A stretch of 64,000 bases of DNA from Sinomicrobium kalidii. Its GTDB lineage: Bacteria; Bacteroidota; Bacteroidia; Flavobacteriales; Flavobacteriaceae. Positions 54,447 through 63,085 of this stretch are shown piece by piece. The stretch is from NCBI RefSeq assembly GCF_021183825.1, contig NZ_CP089211.1, forward strand, positions 186,001-250,000, given 5' to 3'. Every line of letters starts with the position of its first letter. Position 1 is the first letter of the stretch. The translations under genes and the position numbers were made by a program. Under the pieces are notes generated by a model. That model ran no database searches. It was not told where the DNA came from and saw only the letters and a list, made by a program, of their open reading frames with translations.

Positions 54447-55052
54447 ATGAAAAGAAAGCACAGGGATACCGAAGAACACGTGTTATTGCTTTTAATCCGG
54501 CAGCACGATGACCAGGATGCTTTCCGCGAACTTTTTTACCGCTACCAGGACCGTGTGTTCCGGTATGCCATGCGCATACTCCCGGTAAGGGAAATATGCG
54601 AGGAAATACTCCAGGACACCTTTGTCAAGGTATGGAATTACCGGCACGGGATTGACAGGCAACGGGATTTCAGCCCCCTGCTCTTCAGAATTGCCAAAAA
54701 TACCGTATTAAATTACCTCAAATCCCAAAAGACCCATCAGCAACTTTCCCGGGACACCATTGCCGTACTGGTTTCCCATATTTGCCCCGAAGACGACATG
54801 ATCTGGACACAATACACGCAGATCATGGAAGAAGCCATTGCCACACTCCCGGAGCGATGCAGGATCATTTTTGAAAAAAGCAGGTTTGAAGGAGCCACAT
54901 ACGAGGAAATCGCCGAAGAGCTTGGCATTGCCAAAAGCACGGTGCGCCTGCAGATCGTAAAATCCCTGAAGCTGTTGCGAAATTACCTCAGGCTGCATCC
55001 CGAACTGGATGTCATATCCATACTTATATTGATTTTCCTCCCCTGGATATAG
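54447..55052 (+). CDS. ECF RNA polymerase sigma factor (Bacteroidetes SusCD-type)
   Basis: 201 residues. Sigma region 2 (about 25-90; AFRELFYRYQDRVFRYAMRIL, EICEEILQDTFVKVWNYR) and region 4 (about 130-185; LPERCRIIFEKSRFEGATYEEIAEELGIAKSTVRLQIVKSLKLLR) are present without regions 1 and 3, as in ECF factors. A short hydrophobic C-terminal tail (ISILILIFLPWI) is found in several Bacteroidetes members. The FecR gene follows in 84 bp, then an STN-containing SusC gene, the complete cell-surface-signalling arrangement. It should direct transcription of the receptor operon. Confidence 0.94.
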   Translation: MKRKHRDTEEHVLLLLIRQHDDQDAFRELFYRYQDRVFRYAMRILPVREICEEILQDTFVKVWNYRHGIDRQRDFSPLLFRIAKNTVLNYLKSQKTHQQLSRDTIAVLVSHICPEDDMIWTQYTQIMEEAIATLPERCRIIFEKSRFEGATYEEIAEELGIAKSTVRLQIVKSLKLLRNYLRLHPELDVISILILIFLPWI

Positions 55053-55136
55053 CTTTCCCCGGTTTTTTAATCATTTTTCCGGAAACAGGTAGACCTCTTT
55101 TTCATTTGGGCTGTATTTATATATAAAAGAACGGTC

Positions 55137-56123
55137 TTGAAACAAGATTCCAAAAGCATATTGCAACGATATTTCTCAGGAAAATGCAGCCCTGAAGAAA
55201 AACAGATCATAGAAGATTTCCTGTTGCAGGAGGACAATGCTTCCCTGTCAGAATACCTGGAAAGCACGTGGGAAACCACAGCCGGGAGCACATTAAACGA
55301 CGAGGAGGAAGCCGGCAAACGTTATCAGCGTCTCCGGGCCACCCTTTACCGGGGCAAAAGCAAAAGGGTATGGATACGGGCTGCGGCAGTAGCAGCTGTC
55401 CTGATAACCGTATCCCTGAGCCTTGTCGGGGTGAATTCCGGGAAACACGCGGAAAAACAATGGGTCACATTAACCACGGCTGCCGGGGAACATAAGAATA
55501 TTGTGCTGCCCGACAGTTCCCGGGTCTGGCTCAACTGTGCCTCGTCCGTACGATATCCGGAAACCTTTGACGGTCCGTACAGGGAAGTCCACATTTCCGG
55601 AGAAGCCTTTTTTGAAGTGACCAAGAACAGGGAAAAACCGTTCATCGCCGTGTTTGGCGACCACCAGGTACGGGTCCTCGGAACATCCTTCGATATAAAG
55701 GCATACCCCGATGCCGAATACCATCATGTAACCCTTGTGGAAGGCCGGGTAAACGTGGAGCAAAAAACAAACGGAGAAGAGCCCCCCTCTTATGCCGTCC
55801 TTCAACCCAACGAACGACTGGTATTGTCTGCCTCAGGGCAATCCTTTCAAAAACAGGTATTGGATCATGCGGAGCATGCCATAGCCTGGAAAAAAGGGGA
55901 GATCCGGTTTCACAAGGCCGGTTTACAGGAGGTCGTACGGGAACTAAGACGGTGGTTTGATGCGGACATCGTATTGAAATCGCCTGCCGAAAGCAGAGAC
56001 ATCACATTTACCGCGGTCATCAAACCGGGAGCGTCCGTTGATGATGTACTCAAAATACTGGGCATGACCCGGAAGATCTCTTATGAGAAGAAAAACCGCC
56101 AAATAGTAATAACTCCCAACTAA
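55137..56123 (+). CDS. FecR-family anti-sigma factor
   Basis: 328 residues from TTG 55137 (no ATG nearby that keeps the N-terminal domain). A cytoplasmic sigma-binding segment (about 1-75; ILQRYFSGKCSPEEKQIIEDFL), one transmembrane helix (about 79-100; IRAAAVAAVLITVSLSLV), a periplasmic FecR domain (about 115-225; ADGEH-like AAGEHKNIVLPDSSRVWLNCASSVRYPETF, REVHISGEAFFEVTKN, VRVLGTSFDIKAY) and a C-terminal DUF4974-like domain (LQEVVRELRRWFDADIVL, TFTAVIKPGASVDDVLKILG). It holds the sigma factor until the receptor's STN domain signals substrate. Confidence 0.94.
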   Translation: MKQDSKSILQRYFSGKCSPEEKQIIEDFLLQEDNASLSEYLESTWETTAGSTLNDEEEAGKRYQRLRATLYRGKSKRVWIRAAAVAAVLITVSLSLVGVNSGKHAEKQWVTLTTAAGEHKNIVLPDSSRVWLNCASSVRYPETFDGPYREVHISGEAFFEVTKNREKPFIAVFGDHQVRVLGTSFDIKAYPDAEYHHVTLVEGRVNVEQKTNGEEPPSYAVLQPNERLVLSASGQSFQKQVLDHAEHAIAWKKGEIRFHKAGLQEVVRELRRWFDADIVLKSPAESRDITFTAVIKPGASVDDVLKILGMTRKISYEKKNRQIVITPN

Positions 56124-56187
56124 AAAATAAACGTATGAGCTAAAAAAGCATTTTTAACCTGTAACCGAAAAAATTAAGGAAAAAAAG

Positions 56188-56214
56188 AACGGAAGTGCTG
56201 GTACCACTTCCGTT
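56188..56214 (+). promoter_or_regulatory. Hairpin in the FecR-SusC spacer
   Basis: Perfect 10-bp stem AACGGAAGTG/CACTTCCGTT with a 7-base loop, 71 bases before the SusC ATG. May be an attenuator or mRNA processing or stability element. Confidence 0.5.
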
Positions 56215-56285
56215 GATTACAGTTTTCCTTATACGATCATTCATTTCGAAGTGAAACAAACAATACAGAAAATCTTTCCAAAACT

Positions 56286-59200
56286 ATGAAAAAAAAATTA
56301 TACGCTTCCCTGCCGGGGCTGCTTTTCCTCGGTATACTGTGGATAAGCGTCAGTTCAGCTGCCCGGGCGGACAATAAACAAAACAACGACCCGGAACATA
56401 TAAAGATCTCGGTCAATTTCAACAACACCAGTCTTTCCAGGGCCCTTGAGATCATCGGAGAGAAAAGCGGCCTGGGCATCACATTCAATGATGCCGACCT
56501 CTCCCGGTGGCCCGGCATTACTCACCGGGCTGTGAACACCCCGGTGAAAGAGGTCATAACCAGCATACTGGACTCTACTCTACTAAAATTCAGGACTTAT
56601 AACAATACCATCGTTATTTTCAGGGAACAGCAGGGCAGGGTGAACGGAACAGTTTACGACAAGAACACCCGCGATCCCCTGATGGGAGCCACCATTAGTA
56701 TACCGGGGACCAACAAAGGGACAACAGCCGATTTTGACGGCAGATTTACGCTGGAAGTCTCTTCTTTTCCCGTTCGCCTGGAGATCACCTATCTGGGCTA
56801 TCAAACCGCTGCGATCACACTCGATTCGTCAAAAGACGATCTGGAGGTATTACTGGAGCCCTCCAGTGAAAAACTCAATGAAGTGGTGGTTACGGCACTG
56901 GGAATTTCCAGGGAGGAAAAAAGCCTGGGATATGCCATAGGTGAAGTAAACGGCAGTTCGATGAACGAGACCAAAAGGACCAATATCACCAATGCCCTGT
57001 CCGGAAAAATTGCGGGGGTCCGGGTCACGAACATCAGTTCCGACCCCGCCTCTTCCGCCCTGATCACCATACGGGGAGCCTCCTCGATCAACGGGGATAA
57101 CCAGCCGCTTTTTGTCGTGGACGGCATCCCGGTAAATTCCAATAACCGGAATGCGGAAGCTTCCGGCGAAGGTTATGTCGATTACGGGAATACCTCCATG
57201 GATATCAGCCCGGACGATATTGCCGAGGTCACCGTACTCAAGGGAGGTGCGGCCGCCCTTTACGGCTCCCGTGCAGCCAACGGGGTGATCCTCATTACCA
57301 CCAAAAAAGGCAGGTCGGGAGGAAAAGGCCTGGGCATTACATATAACAATGCTGTTAAACTGGACAAGGCCTGGCTGTTCCCCGATTTTCAAAACCGGTT
57401 TGCCGCAGGTTCCGATGTTATGGCCGTGAATGAAAACGGTATTCCCGTAGCCACGGGATCGGCTACCTGGGGCCCTCGTATCAGTCCCGGAATTACGGCC
57501 GTTCAGTCCTTTCCCGGGGGCAGTACCGGCGAAGCGCCGTTAAGGGCATATCCCGACCGGCACAAGGACTTCTACAACACAGGATTCACCATGACCAACA
57601 ACATCGCGGTTACGGGCAACTACAAGGAAGGCAGTTTCCGGCTCTCCTATACCAATTTACAGAACGAAGGTATAGTACCCGGAACAGACTACGGGAAAAA
57701 CAGCTTCAACCTCAACAGTGCCTACAACATTACCGAAGACCTGAGCATTTCCGCCATGGCCAATTTCTCCCTTGCAGACAGTGACAACAGGCCCACGCAG
57801 GGAAAATCGGGGGAAAGTGACAATGCCACAGAGGTGGTATACAGAACTACGCCCAATATCAACCTGGACGATTACAAATCGTATTGGGAAGAAGGTCTTG
57901 AAGGGCTGCAGCAAAAGACCATGGACGGCGGAGATAACCCCTATTTTACGGTCTACGAACAACGGAACGAGTTTGAGAGGAACCGCCTGTTCGGAAAGAT
58001 CCAGCTGAATTACCGGCTAAACGACCAGATCAGCCTGCAACTGCGATCGGGGATTGACACTTACCGGGAACAACGCATTACCAAACGGGCCTTCAGCAGT
58101 AACAAATTTCCCAACGGAGCGTATGGTAACAGCATGCTTGATTTTACCGAGATCAACCTGGATGCCCTTTTCACCTACCGGCCGAAGCTCGCGGAAAACC
58201 TGGAAACCAGCATTTCCCTCGGTGCCAACCGCATGGACCAGAAACGGAATTATGCCCGGACCTTCTCGGGGCAACTGGAGATCCCGGAGTATTACAACAT
58301 AGCCAATGCCGCAGCAGGTTCGGTAGAAAACGACGACGGCCACAACCACAAACGTATTAACAGCCTCTACGGACTGATGCAACTGGCCTACCGGAAAGTA
58401 CTCTTTCTGGACCTTTCTGCACGGAACGACTGGTCCAGCACCCTGCCTCCGGCCAACAATTCCTATTTCTATCCCTCCGCTTCGATCAGTTTTATTTTTT
58501 CCGATGCTTTTCAGTGGCAGTCCGATACCTTTTCCTTCGGAAAAATACGGTTGAACTGGTCGGAAGTAGGAAATGATACCTCCCCCTATCAGTTGACCAA
58601 TACATATCATCTGGAAGACTGGGGCGACCTGAAGCTGGCACAAAACAACCGGAACCTCAAAAACAACCGCCTCAAACCCGAGAAGACCAGGGGCATCGAG
58701 GCCGGTCTGGACCTGCGTTGGTTTAAAAACCGCCTGGGACTGGATGTGACCTGGTATAAAAACAAGACCTTCAACCAGATCATCAGTCTGCCCATAGCAC
58801 AAAGCTCGGGGGGAATATCCAAGGTCATTAATGCCGGGGAGATACAAAACCAGGGCATCGAGATCACCCTTAATACCGTTCCCGTGGATCACGGGGATCT
58901 TCACTGGGACCTCTCTGCCAACTTCAGTAAGAATGAAAACAGGGTGAACGAACTGTACGAAGGTATCGACAACATCCAGATAGGCTCTGCCACCGGGATC
59001 TATCAGCGGTTATATGTGGGAGGGGCCATCGGGGATTTTTACGATAAAAGAACACCTAAACGTGTTACTTCCGGCCCCCATGAAGGTCGTTTTATCCTCG
59101 AAAACGGGATGTTCGTACGCGACAACACCTGGGTAAAGACCGGAAACAGCACTCCCGATTTTACGGTAGGGCTCACCAGCATTTTTAATTACAAAAAATT

Positions 59201-59774
59201 CCGGTTGGCCTTTACCCTGGATTGGCGACAGGGCGGAGAATTTTACAACTATACCGCCAAAAACCTGATGTCTGACGGCCGTACCACATTTACGGTCCCT
59301 TTCCGCGATCCGCAAAGCGGCGGACTCACCTATGAATACAAAGGAAACGTCCGGACGGACGGAGCCATAATTCCGGGGGTCATAGAAAACGAAGACGGCA
59401 CCTACAGGGAAAACGATGTCGTGCTGCCCGTTAACACCTACTACGGGGAATACTGGGATTACGAAGAATTCCATATGTCCACCGCAACCTATGTCAAACT
59501 GCGGGAAATAAGCCTGGGGTACACATTTGCCGGGTTGGGACCTTTTAACAGGCTCTCGGTGGATATTATCGGGAACGACCTTATCAGCTGGTTTGCCTAT
59601 AAAACCAGGTATAACCGGGACGGCTTTATTATCGGAGATTATGATAAAGGGTACGATCCGGAAACCCAGAACCACCTCTCTTCCAACGGCCCTCTCGGCA
59701 TTTCTACCGGTGTAGCGGCCTGGCAGTTGCCCGCCACCCGGAGCTTCGGAATAAAACTAAGTGCTAATTTTTAA
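56286..59774 (+). CDS. SusC/RagA TonB-linked receptor with STN signalling domain
   Basis: 1162 residues. Signal peptide (KLYASLPGLLFLGILWISVSSAARA), then an STN (secretin/TonB short N-terminal) domain (about 37-112; ISVNFNNTSLSRALEIIGEKSGLGITFND, LDSTLLKFRTYNNTIVIF) that contacts FecR. A carboxypeptidase-regulatory-like domain (about 116-195; VNGTVYDKNTRDPLMGATISIPGTNKGTT), the EVVVTALGISREEKSLGYA segment, the plug (SGKIAGVRVTNISSDPASSALITIRGASS, NQPLFVVDGIPVN, LKGGAAALYGSRAANGVILITTKKG) and a C-terminal barrel ending in FGIKLSANF follow. It imports the substrate captured by SusD and signals to the sigma/FecR pair. SusD starts 12 bp downstream. Confidence 0.96.
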   Translation: MKKKLYASLPGLLFLGILWISVSSAARADNKQNNDPEHIKISVNFNNTSLSRALEIIGEKSGLGITFNDADLSRWPGITHRAVNTPVKEVITSILDSTLLKFRTYNNTIVIFREQQGRVNGTVYDKNTRDPLMGATISIPGTNKGTTADFDGRFTLEVSSFPVRLEITYLGYQTAAITLDSSKDDLEVLLEPSSEKLNEVVVTALGISREEKSLGYAIGEVNGSSMNETKRTNITNALSGKIAGVRVTNISSDPASSALITIRGASSINGDNQPLFVVDGIPVNSNNRNAEASGEGYVDYGNTSMDISPDDIAEVTVLKGGAAALYGSRAANGVILITTKKGRSGGKGLGITYNNAVKLDKAWLFPDFQNRFAAGSDVMAVNENGIPVATGSATWGPRISPGITAVQSFPGGSTGEAPLRAYPDRHKDFYNTGFTMTNNIAVTGNYKEGSFRLSYTNLQNEGIVPGTDYGKNSFNLNSAYNITEDLSISAMANFSLADSDNRPTQGKSGESDNATEVVYRTTPNINLDDYKSYWEEGLEGLQQKTMDGGDNPYFTVYEQRNEFERNRLFGKIQLNYRLNDQISLQLRSGIDTYREQRITKRAFSSNKFPNGAYGNSMLDFTEINLDALFTYRPKLAENLETSISLGANRMDQKRNYARTFSGQLEIPEYYNIANAAAGSVENDDGHNHKRINSLYGLMQLAYRKVLFLDLSARNDWSSTLPPANNSYFYPSASISFIFSDAFQWQSDTFSFGKIRLNWSEVGNDTSPYQLTNTYHLEDWGDLKLAQNNRNLKNNRLKPEKTRGIEAGLDLRWFKNRLGLDVTWYKNKTFNQIISLPIAQSSGGISKVINAGEIQNQGIEITLNTVPVDHGDLHWDLSANFSKNENRVNELYEGIDNIQIGSATGIYQRLYVGGAIGDFYDKRTPKRVTSGPHEGRFILENGMFVRDNTWVKTGNSTPDFTVGLTSIFNYKKFRLAFTLDWRQGGEFYNYTAKNLMSDGRTTFTVPFRDPQSGGLTYEYKGNVRTDGAIIPGVIENEDGTYRENDVVLPVNTYYGEYWDYEEFHMSTATYVKLREISLGYTFAGLGPFNRLSVDIIGNDLISWFAYKTRYNRDGFIIGDYDKGYDPETQNHLSSNGPLGISTGVAAWQLPATRSFGIKLSANF

Positions 59775-59786
59775 AATACGGAAGCC

Positions 59787-61274
59787 ATGTTCAACAAATA
59801 TATAGTCCTCTTTTTTACCATTGCAGTATTTTGCGGCTGTACCACGGATTTCGAGGAGATCAATACCAACCGGAACGACCCGGTTGATGTGGACGCGGGT
59901 TACCTGATGAGCTCGGTGATCGTCAATACCACCTACAAGCTTACCAAGGAAAATGTGGAAGGCGTTATGGGGGTACCGTCACGCTATGTGACCCGGGTTA
60001 TTCACAATGCAGACGACACCTTTAAATGGGATGCCGAAGACTGGGGGTACGCATTCAGCTTTCTTGTAGACAATGAAGACCTTTTACAAAAAGCCCGGGA
60101 AAAAGAAGATCCGCACCTCGAAGCCATTGCCCTGATTATAAAGGGATACCTCTTCGGGATACTGACCGATACTTACGGGGATATTCCGTTTGAAGACGCT
60201 TTCGGGGCCGGGGAAGAAAACTTTACCCCGGTGTATAGCAGGCAGGAAAGTATTTATACGGAGGTTCTCAATTTTTTTGAACAGGCCAACGAATTGCTTA
60301 CCCGAAAAGGGAATCTTTCGTTCTACGCCGGTTACGACCCCATGTTTTCCGGTGACGTCCTTGCGTGGCGGAAACTAGCCAATTCCATGCGCATACGCTA
60401 TCTGTTGCATATAGCTTCCAAAAAACCGGAAGCCTACACTACCCTCCAGTCCATGCTCAATGACCCGGAGACCTATCCCCTGATCCTATCAAATGAAGAT
60501 AATGCCCTGATCCCCTACCTGGGCAATAAAAAGTCGGACGCTTCCCCCCTCGGTTCCTATGATAACGATTTTTACGACCGCAGGCCCAGCAAGGTCTTTG
60601 TGGATTATTTGCTGGATCGTAACGATCCCAGGCTGCCGGTATGGGTCCGTGAAGTAGCCGATCCGAAGGCGGGGACGGTAGATAACAACGCCTATGTAGG
60701 GTTGCCCATAGCCCTGCACGGGGCCACCAATTATAACGGTACCACAAACCACACGGATTACGAATCCAGCAATTATTCCGAATTCGGAACCATTTTTCAC
60801 GAGGACAGTAATCCCCTGTTCAATGCCGTGATCTTCCAGGCCTCCGAAATGTACTTTATTCTTGCCGAACTGTTACAGGAACACGGGATAACTTATCCCG
60901 GGGAAACCGCCGAAAGCCTTTACCTGAAGGGAATAAAGACCTCCATGGAACAATATGCCGTAGCTGACCAGGCCGAAGTCCAAAACTATTACGATCAGGA
61001 ACTCGTGGCCTACAACGGCAGCCTGGAACAGATCATAGCACAAAAATGGGTAAGCCTGTTGTTTGTAGCCGGGTCAGAAACCTGGTTCGATCACCGTAGA
61101 ACAGGGTTTCCCGTTTTTCCCTTCGGCCCCTTGTCCATACGGGAAGAGATCCCCTACCGGATGCCCTACCCCTCGGAAGAAGCCAGTTATAATGCAGAAA
61201 ATTATGAAAAGGCCATCAATGACCAGGGGTGGTCTGCCGATGACAATTACGAAAAAATATGGTTACTCCGATAA
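59787..61274 (+). CDS. SusD/RagB-family nutrient-binding lipoprotein
   Basis: 495 residues. Lipoprotein signal with Cys at 19 (IAVFCGCTTDFEEINTN). The SusD-like 2 type pattern: EAIALIIKGYLFGILTDTYGDIPFEDAF, ANSMRIRYLLHIA, RNDPRLPVWV, FNAVIFQASEMYFILAELLQEHGI, GSLEQIIAQKWVSLLFVAGSETWFDHRRTGFPVF and RMPYPSEEASYN. It is a surface lid of the SusC barrel that binds substrate. The DHRRTG motif and small overall length are of the SusD/RagB group often tied to non-glycan substrates, so no sugar specificity is inferred. Confidence 0.95.
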   Translation: MFNKYIVLFFTIAVFCGCTTDFEEINTNRNDPVDVDAGYLMSSVIVNTTYKLTKENVEGVMGVPSRYVTRVIHNADDTFKWDAEDWGYAFSFLVDNEDLLQKAREKEDPHLEAIALIIKGYLFGILTDTYGDIPFEDAFGAGEENFTPVYSRQESIYTEVLNFFEQANELLTRKGNLSFYAGYDPMFSGDVLAWRKLANSMRIRYLLHIASKKPEAYTTLQSMLNDPETYPLILSNEDNALIPYLGNKKSDASPLGSYDNDFYDRRPSKVFVDYLLDRNDPRLPVWVREVADPKAGTVDNNAYVGLPIALHGATNYNGTTNHTDYESSNYSEFGTIFHEDSNPLFNAVIFQASEMYFILAELLQEHGITYPGETAESLYLKGIKTSMEQYAVADQAEVQNYYDQELVAYNGSLEQIIAQKWVSLLFVAGSETWFDHRRTGFPVFPFGPLSIREEIPYRMPYPSEEASYNAENYEKAINDQGWSADDNYEKIWLLR

Positions 61275-61286
61275 TCTTTATAAAAA

Positions 61287-61569
61287 AACGTGAATAATGG
61301 ATAAGCTCTTTGGAGTGAAGGTGCTTTAAACTGTAACCTTATTTGAATTTTTCTGCAGCGTTCCTCCCTTCAGACGAAGGGAGGTGGCCAGACTTTAGTC
61401 TGGTCGGAGGGTTTGAAAGCCCAAGCCATGGGAAAAATATAAAAATTCAGCGTTATACCTAAGGTTTGGGCCTGGTCAAACTCCCCGTCCCGCGAGCGGG
61501 ACACCCCTCTTCTCCCGATAGTTATACGGGATGAAGATGGGAGCCTTTTTCTTATCCATTATTCACGTT
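61287..61569. repeat. 283-bp element with perfect 19-bp terminal inverted repeats
   Basis: AACGTGAATAATGGATAAG (61287-61305) is mirrored exactly at 61551-61569. Inside lie CCTCCCTTC-AGAC-GAAGGGAGG (61363-61384), CCAGACT-TT-AGTCTGG (61388-61403), the conserved structured core (61405-61506, copy 2 of the repeat at 10541) with hairpin GTCCCGC-GA-GCGGGAC, and a CCCGATAGTTAT..CGGG module near 61513-61530. It occupies nearly the whole spacer between susD and the phosphatase gene. No open frame; flanks are A-rich, so a target duplication cannot be judged. Confidence 0.85.
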
Positions 61570-61591
61570 AAAAAACAAAAAAAACTACGAT

Positions 61592-63007
61592 ATGAAATTA
61601 TATTATCCCGTCCTGTTCGCCATGGCAATACTGATAGGCGGATGTCAGGACCAAAAAAACAACAAGGCGTCTGCACATCGTGAGGACGAACATCACGGGC
61701 ACACACACTATCATGCCCAGGACAGTGTCTTGAACCATAAACTGATATTTCCGGCTAAAGTACCGGACCGTATCATTGCCAATCTGACGGTACACCCCGA
61801 ATCCAGTATTGCCGTAAACTGGCGGACCAACCGGCAGATAGACAGCGGCTTCGTACAAATTGCCGTAGCCACCGACGGGCCCGAGTTCCGGCTGGAAGGC
61901 GTAAGAACGGTGAAAGCAAAGACAGAAGCCGTAGAAAACCGGAACAAAAAACGCGATGAACCTCTGGTCAAAGCCCATTATCACTCGGCTTTTATCGATC
62001 AGTTGCAACCTGCTACCACCTACGTCTACCGGGTAGGAGACGGCGGTGAGGACGACAGGTTATGGAGCGAGTGGTTCCAGGTGACTACGGCCTCGGACCG
62101 TGCCGAAGACGATTTCAGTTTTATTTATTTCGGAGACGCCCAGAACGAGGTCAAATCGATGTGGAGCCGGGTGGTACGGAGCTCCTACTCCATGTTCCCG
62201 AAGGTAGATTTTATGCTTCATGCCGGTGACCTCGTCAACAGTCACGACAGCAACCTGGAATGGGGAGAATGGTTTTACGCCGGGAGTTTTATCCACGCTA
62301 CCATTCCCAGTATCATGACCCCGGGAAATCACGAATACCGGGATGAGGTCCTGACACCGCTCTGGAGACCGCAGTTCACCCTGCCTCAAAACGGGCCTCT
62401 CGATGCAGTAAAGGAAAGTTGTTATTTTGTGGATTACCAGAATCTGCGGGTGATCTCCATAGATGCCGTTTCTTTTGAAGACAAGGAGCAGTCGAGAAAA
62501 GCCCAGGCACAATGGCTGGATTCCGTTTTGACAGTCAACCCTGGAAAATGGTCTGCCGTTTTCCTGCATTTCCCCGTTCTGTCCGTGGCAAAAAGGCGGG
62601 ATGATGATAACAGTGCCCTGAAAAAAGCCTTGAAAAAAGTTATCGATAAACACCGGGTAGACCTGGTATTGCAGGGACATGACCACACCTATGCCCGGGG
62701 CGAAGTTAAAAACCTGGCTACGGGTGTAACGGGAGCCGACGAGACGGGGACCATTTACGCCGTGTCCGTAAGCGGACCCAAGATGTACGAATCCGCAAAA
62801 AAGGACTGGATGGAAAGACGCGGGGAATACACCCAGTTGTTCCAGATCATCAACATTAAGGGAGACACCCTCCGGTACCAGTCCTTTACTCCCACAGGAC
62901 ATATTTACGATGCCTTTGACCTGGTTAAAAAGAACGGGAAGAAACGGCTGTTCAACAAGATTCCGGAAGGAAAGCCCCGGTTGAAGAAGGATTTTGTCCG
63001 GGAATGA
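61592..63007 (+). CDS. Purple-acid-phosphatase-like metallophosphoesterase lipoprotein
   Basis: 471 residues. Lipoprotein signal with Cys18 (FAMAILIGGCQDQ). A His/Asp-rich linker (HREDEHHGHTHYH, about 29-42) is followed by a fibronectin-III-like N-terminal domain (about 55-170; SIAVNWRTNRQIDSGFVQIAVA, FIDQLQPATTYVYRVGD). The catalytic metallophosphoesterase domain comes next: FIYFGDAQNEV, MLHAGDLVNSHDS, MTPGNHEYRDE, SAVFLHFPVLS and LVLQGHDHTYARGE, the usual GD-GD-GNHE-H-GHDH ligand order of purple acid phosphatases. An exported enzyme that cleaves phosphoesters outside the cell. It is downstream of susD beyond the inverted-repeat element, so coexpression is likely but not certain. Confidence 0.93.
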   Translation: MKLYYPVLFAMAILIGGCQDQKNNKASAHREDEHHGHTHYHAQDSVLNHKLIFPAKVPDRIIANLTVHPESSIAVNWRTNRQIDSGFVQIAVATDGPEFRLEGVRTVKAKTEAVENRNKKRDEPLVKAHYHSAFIDQLQPATTYVYRVGDGGEDDRLWSEWFQVTTASDRAEDDFSFIYFGDAQNEVKSMWSRVVRSSYSMFPKVDFMLHAGDLVNSHDSNLEWGEWFYAGSFIHATIPSIMTPGNHEYRDEVLTPLWRPQFTLPQNGPLDAVKESCYFVDYQNLRVISIDAVSFEDKEQSRKAQAQWLDSVLTVNPGKWSAVFLHFPVLSVAKRRDDDNSALKKALKKVIDKHRVDLVLQGHDHTYARGEVKNLATGVTGADETGTIYAVSVSGPKMYESAKKDWMERRGEYTQLFQIINIKGDTLRYQSFTPTGHIYDAFDLVKKNGKKRLFNKIPEGKPRLKKDFVRE

Positions 63008-63027
63008 TCCGCTTTGGCGATAAGCTA

Positions 63028-63075
63028 TACAATAAGGTCCGCTGGGATACGTTTTCCGGCGGACCTTGTATTGTA
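63028..63075. terminator. Bidirectional terminator between convergent genes
   Basis: TACAATA..AGGTCCGC (63028-63042) pairs with GCGGACCTTGTATTGTA (63059-63075) with a two-base bulge; T-rich on the right (GTTTTTAGTATTTTTTT). Confidence 0.75.
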
Positions 63076-63085
63076 AGGCTTGTTT

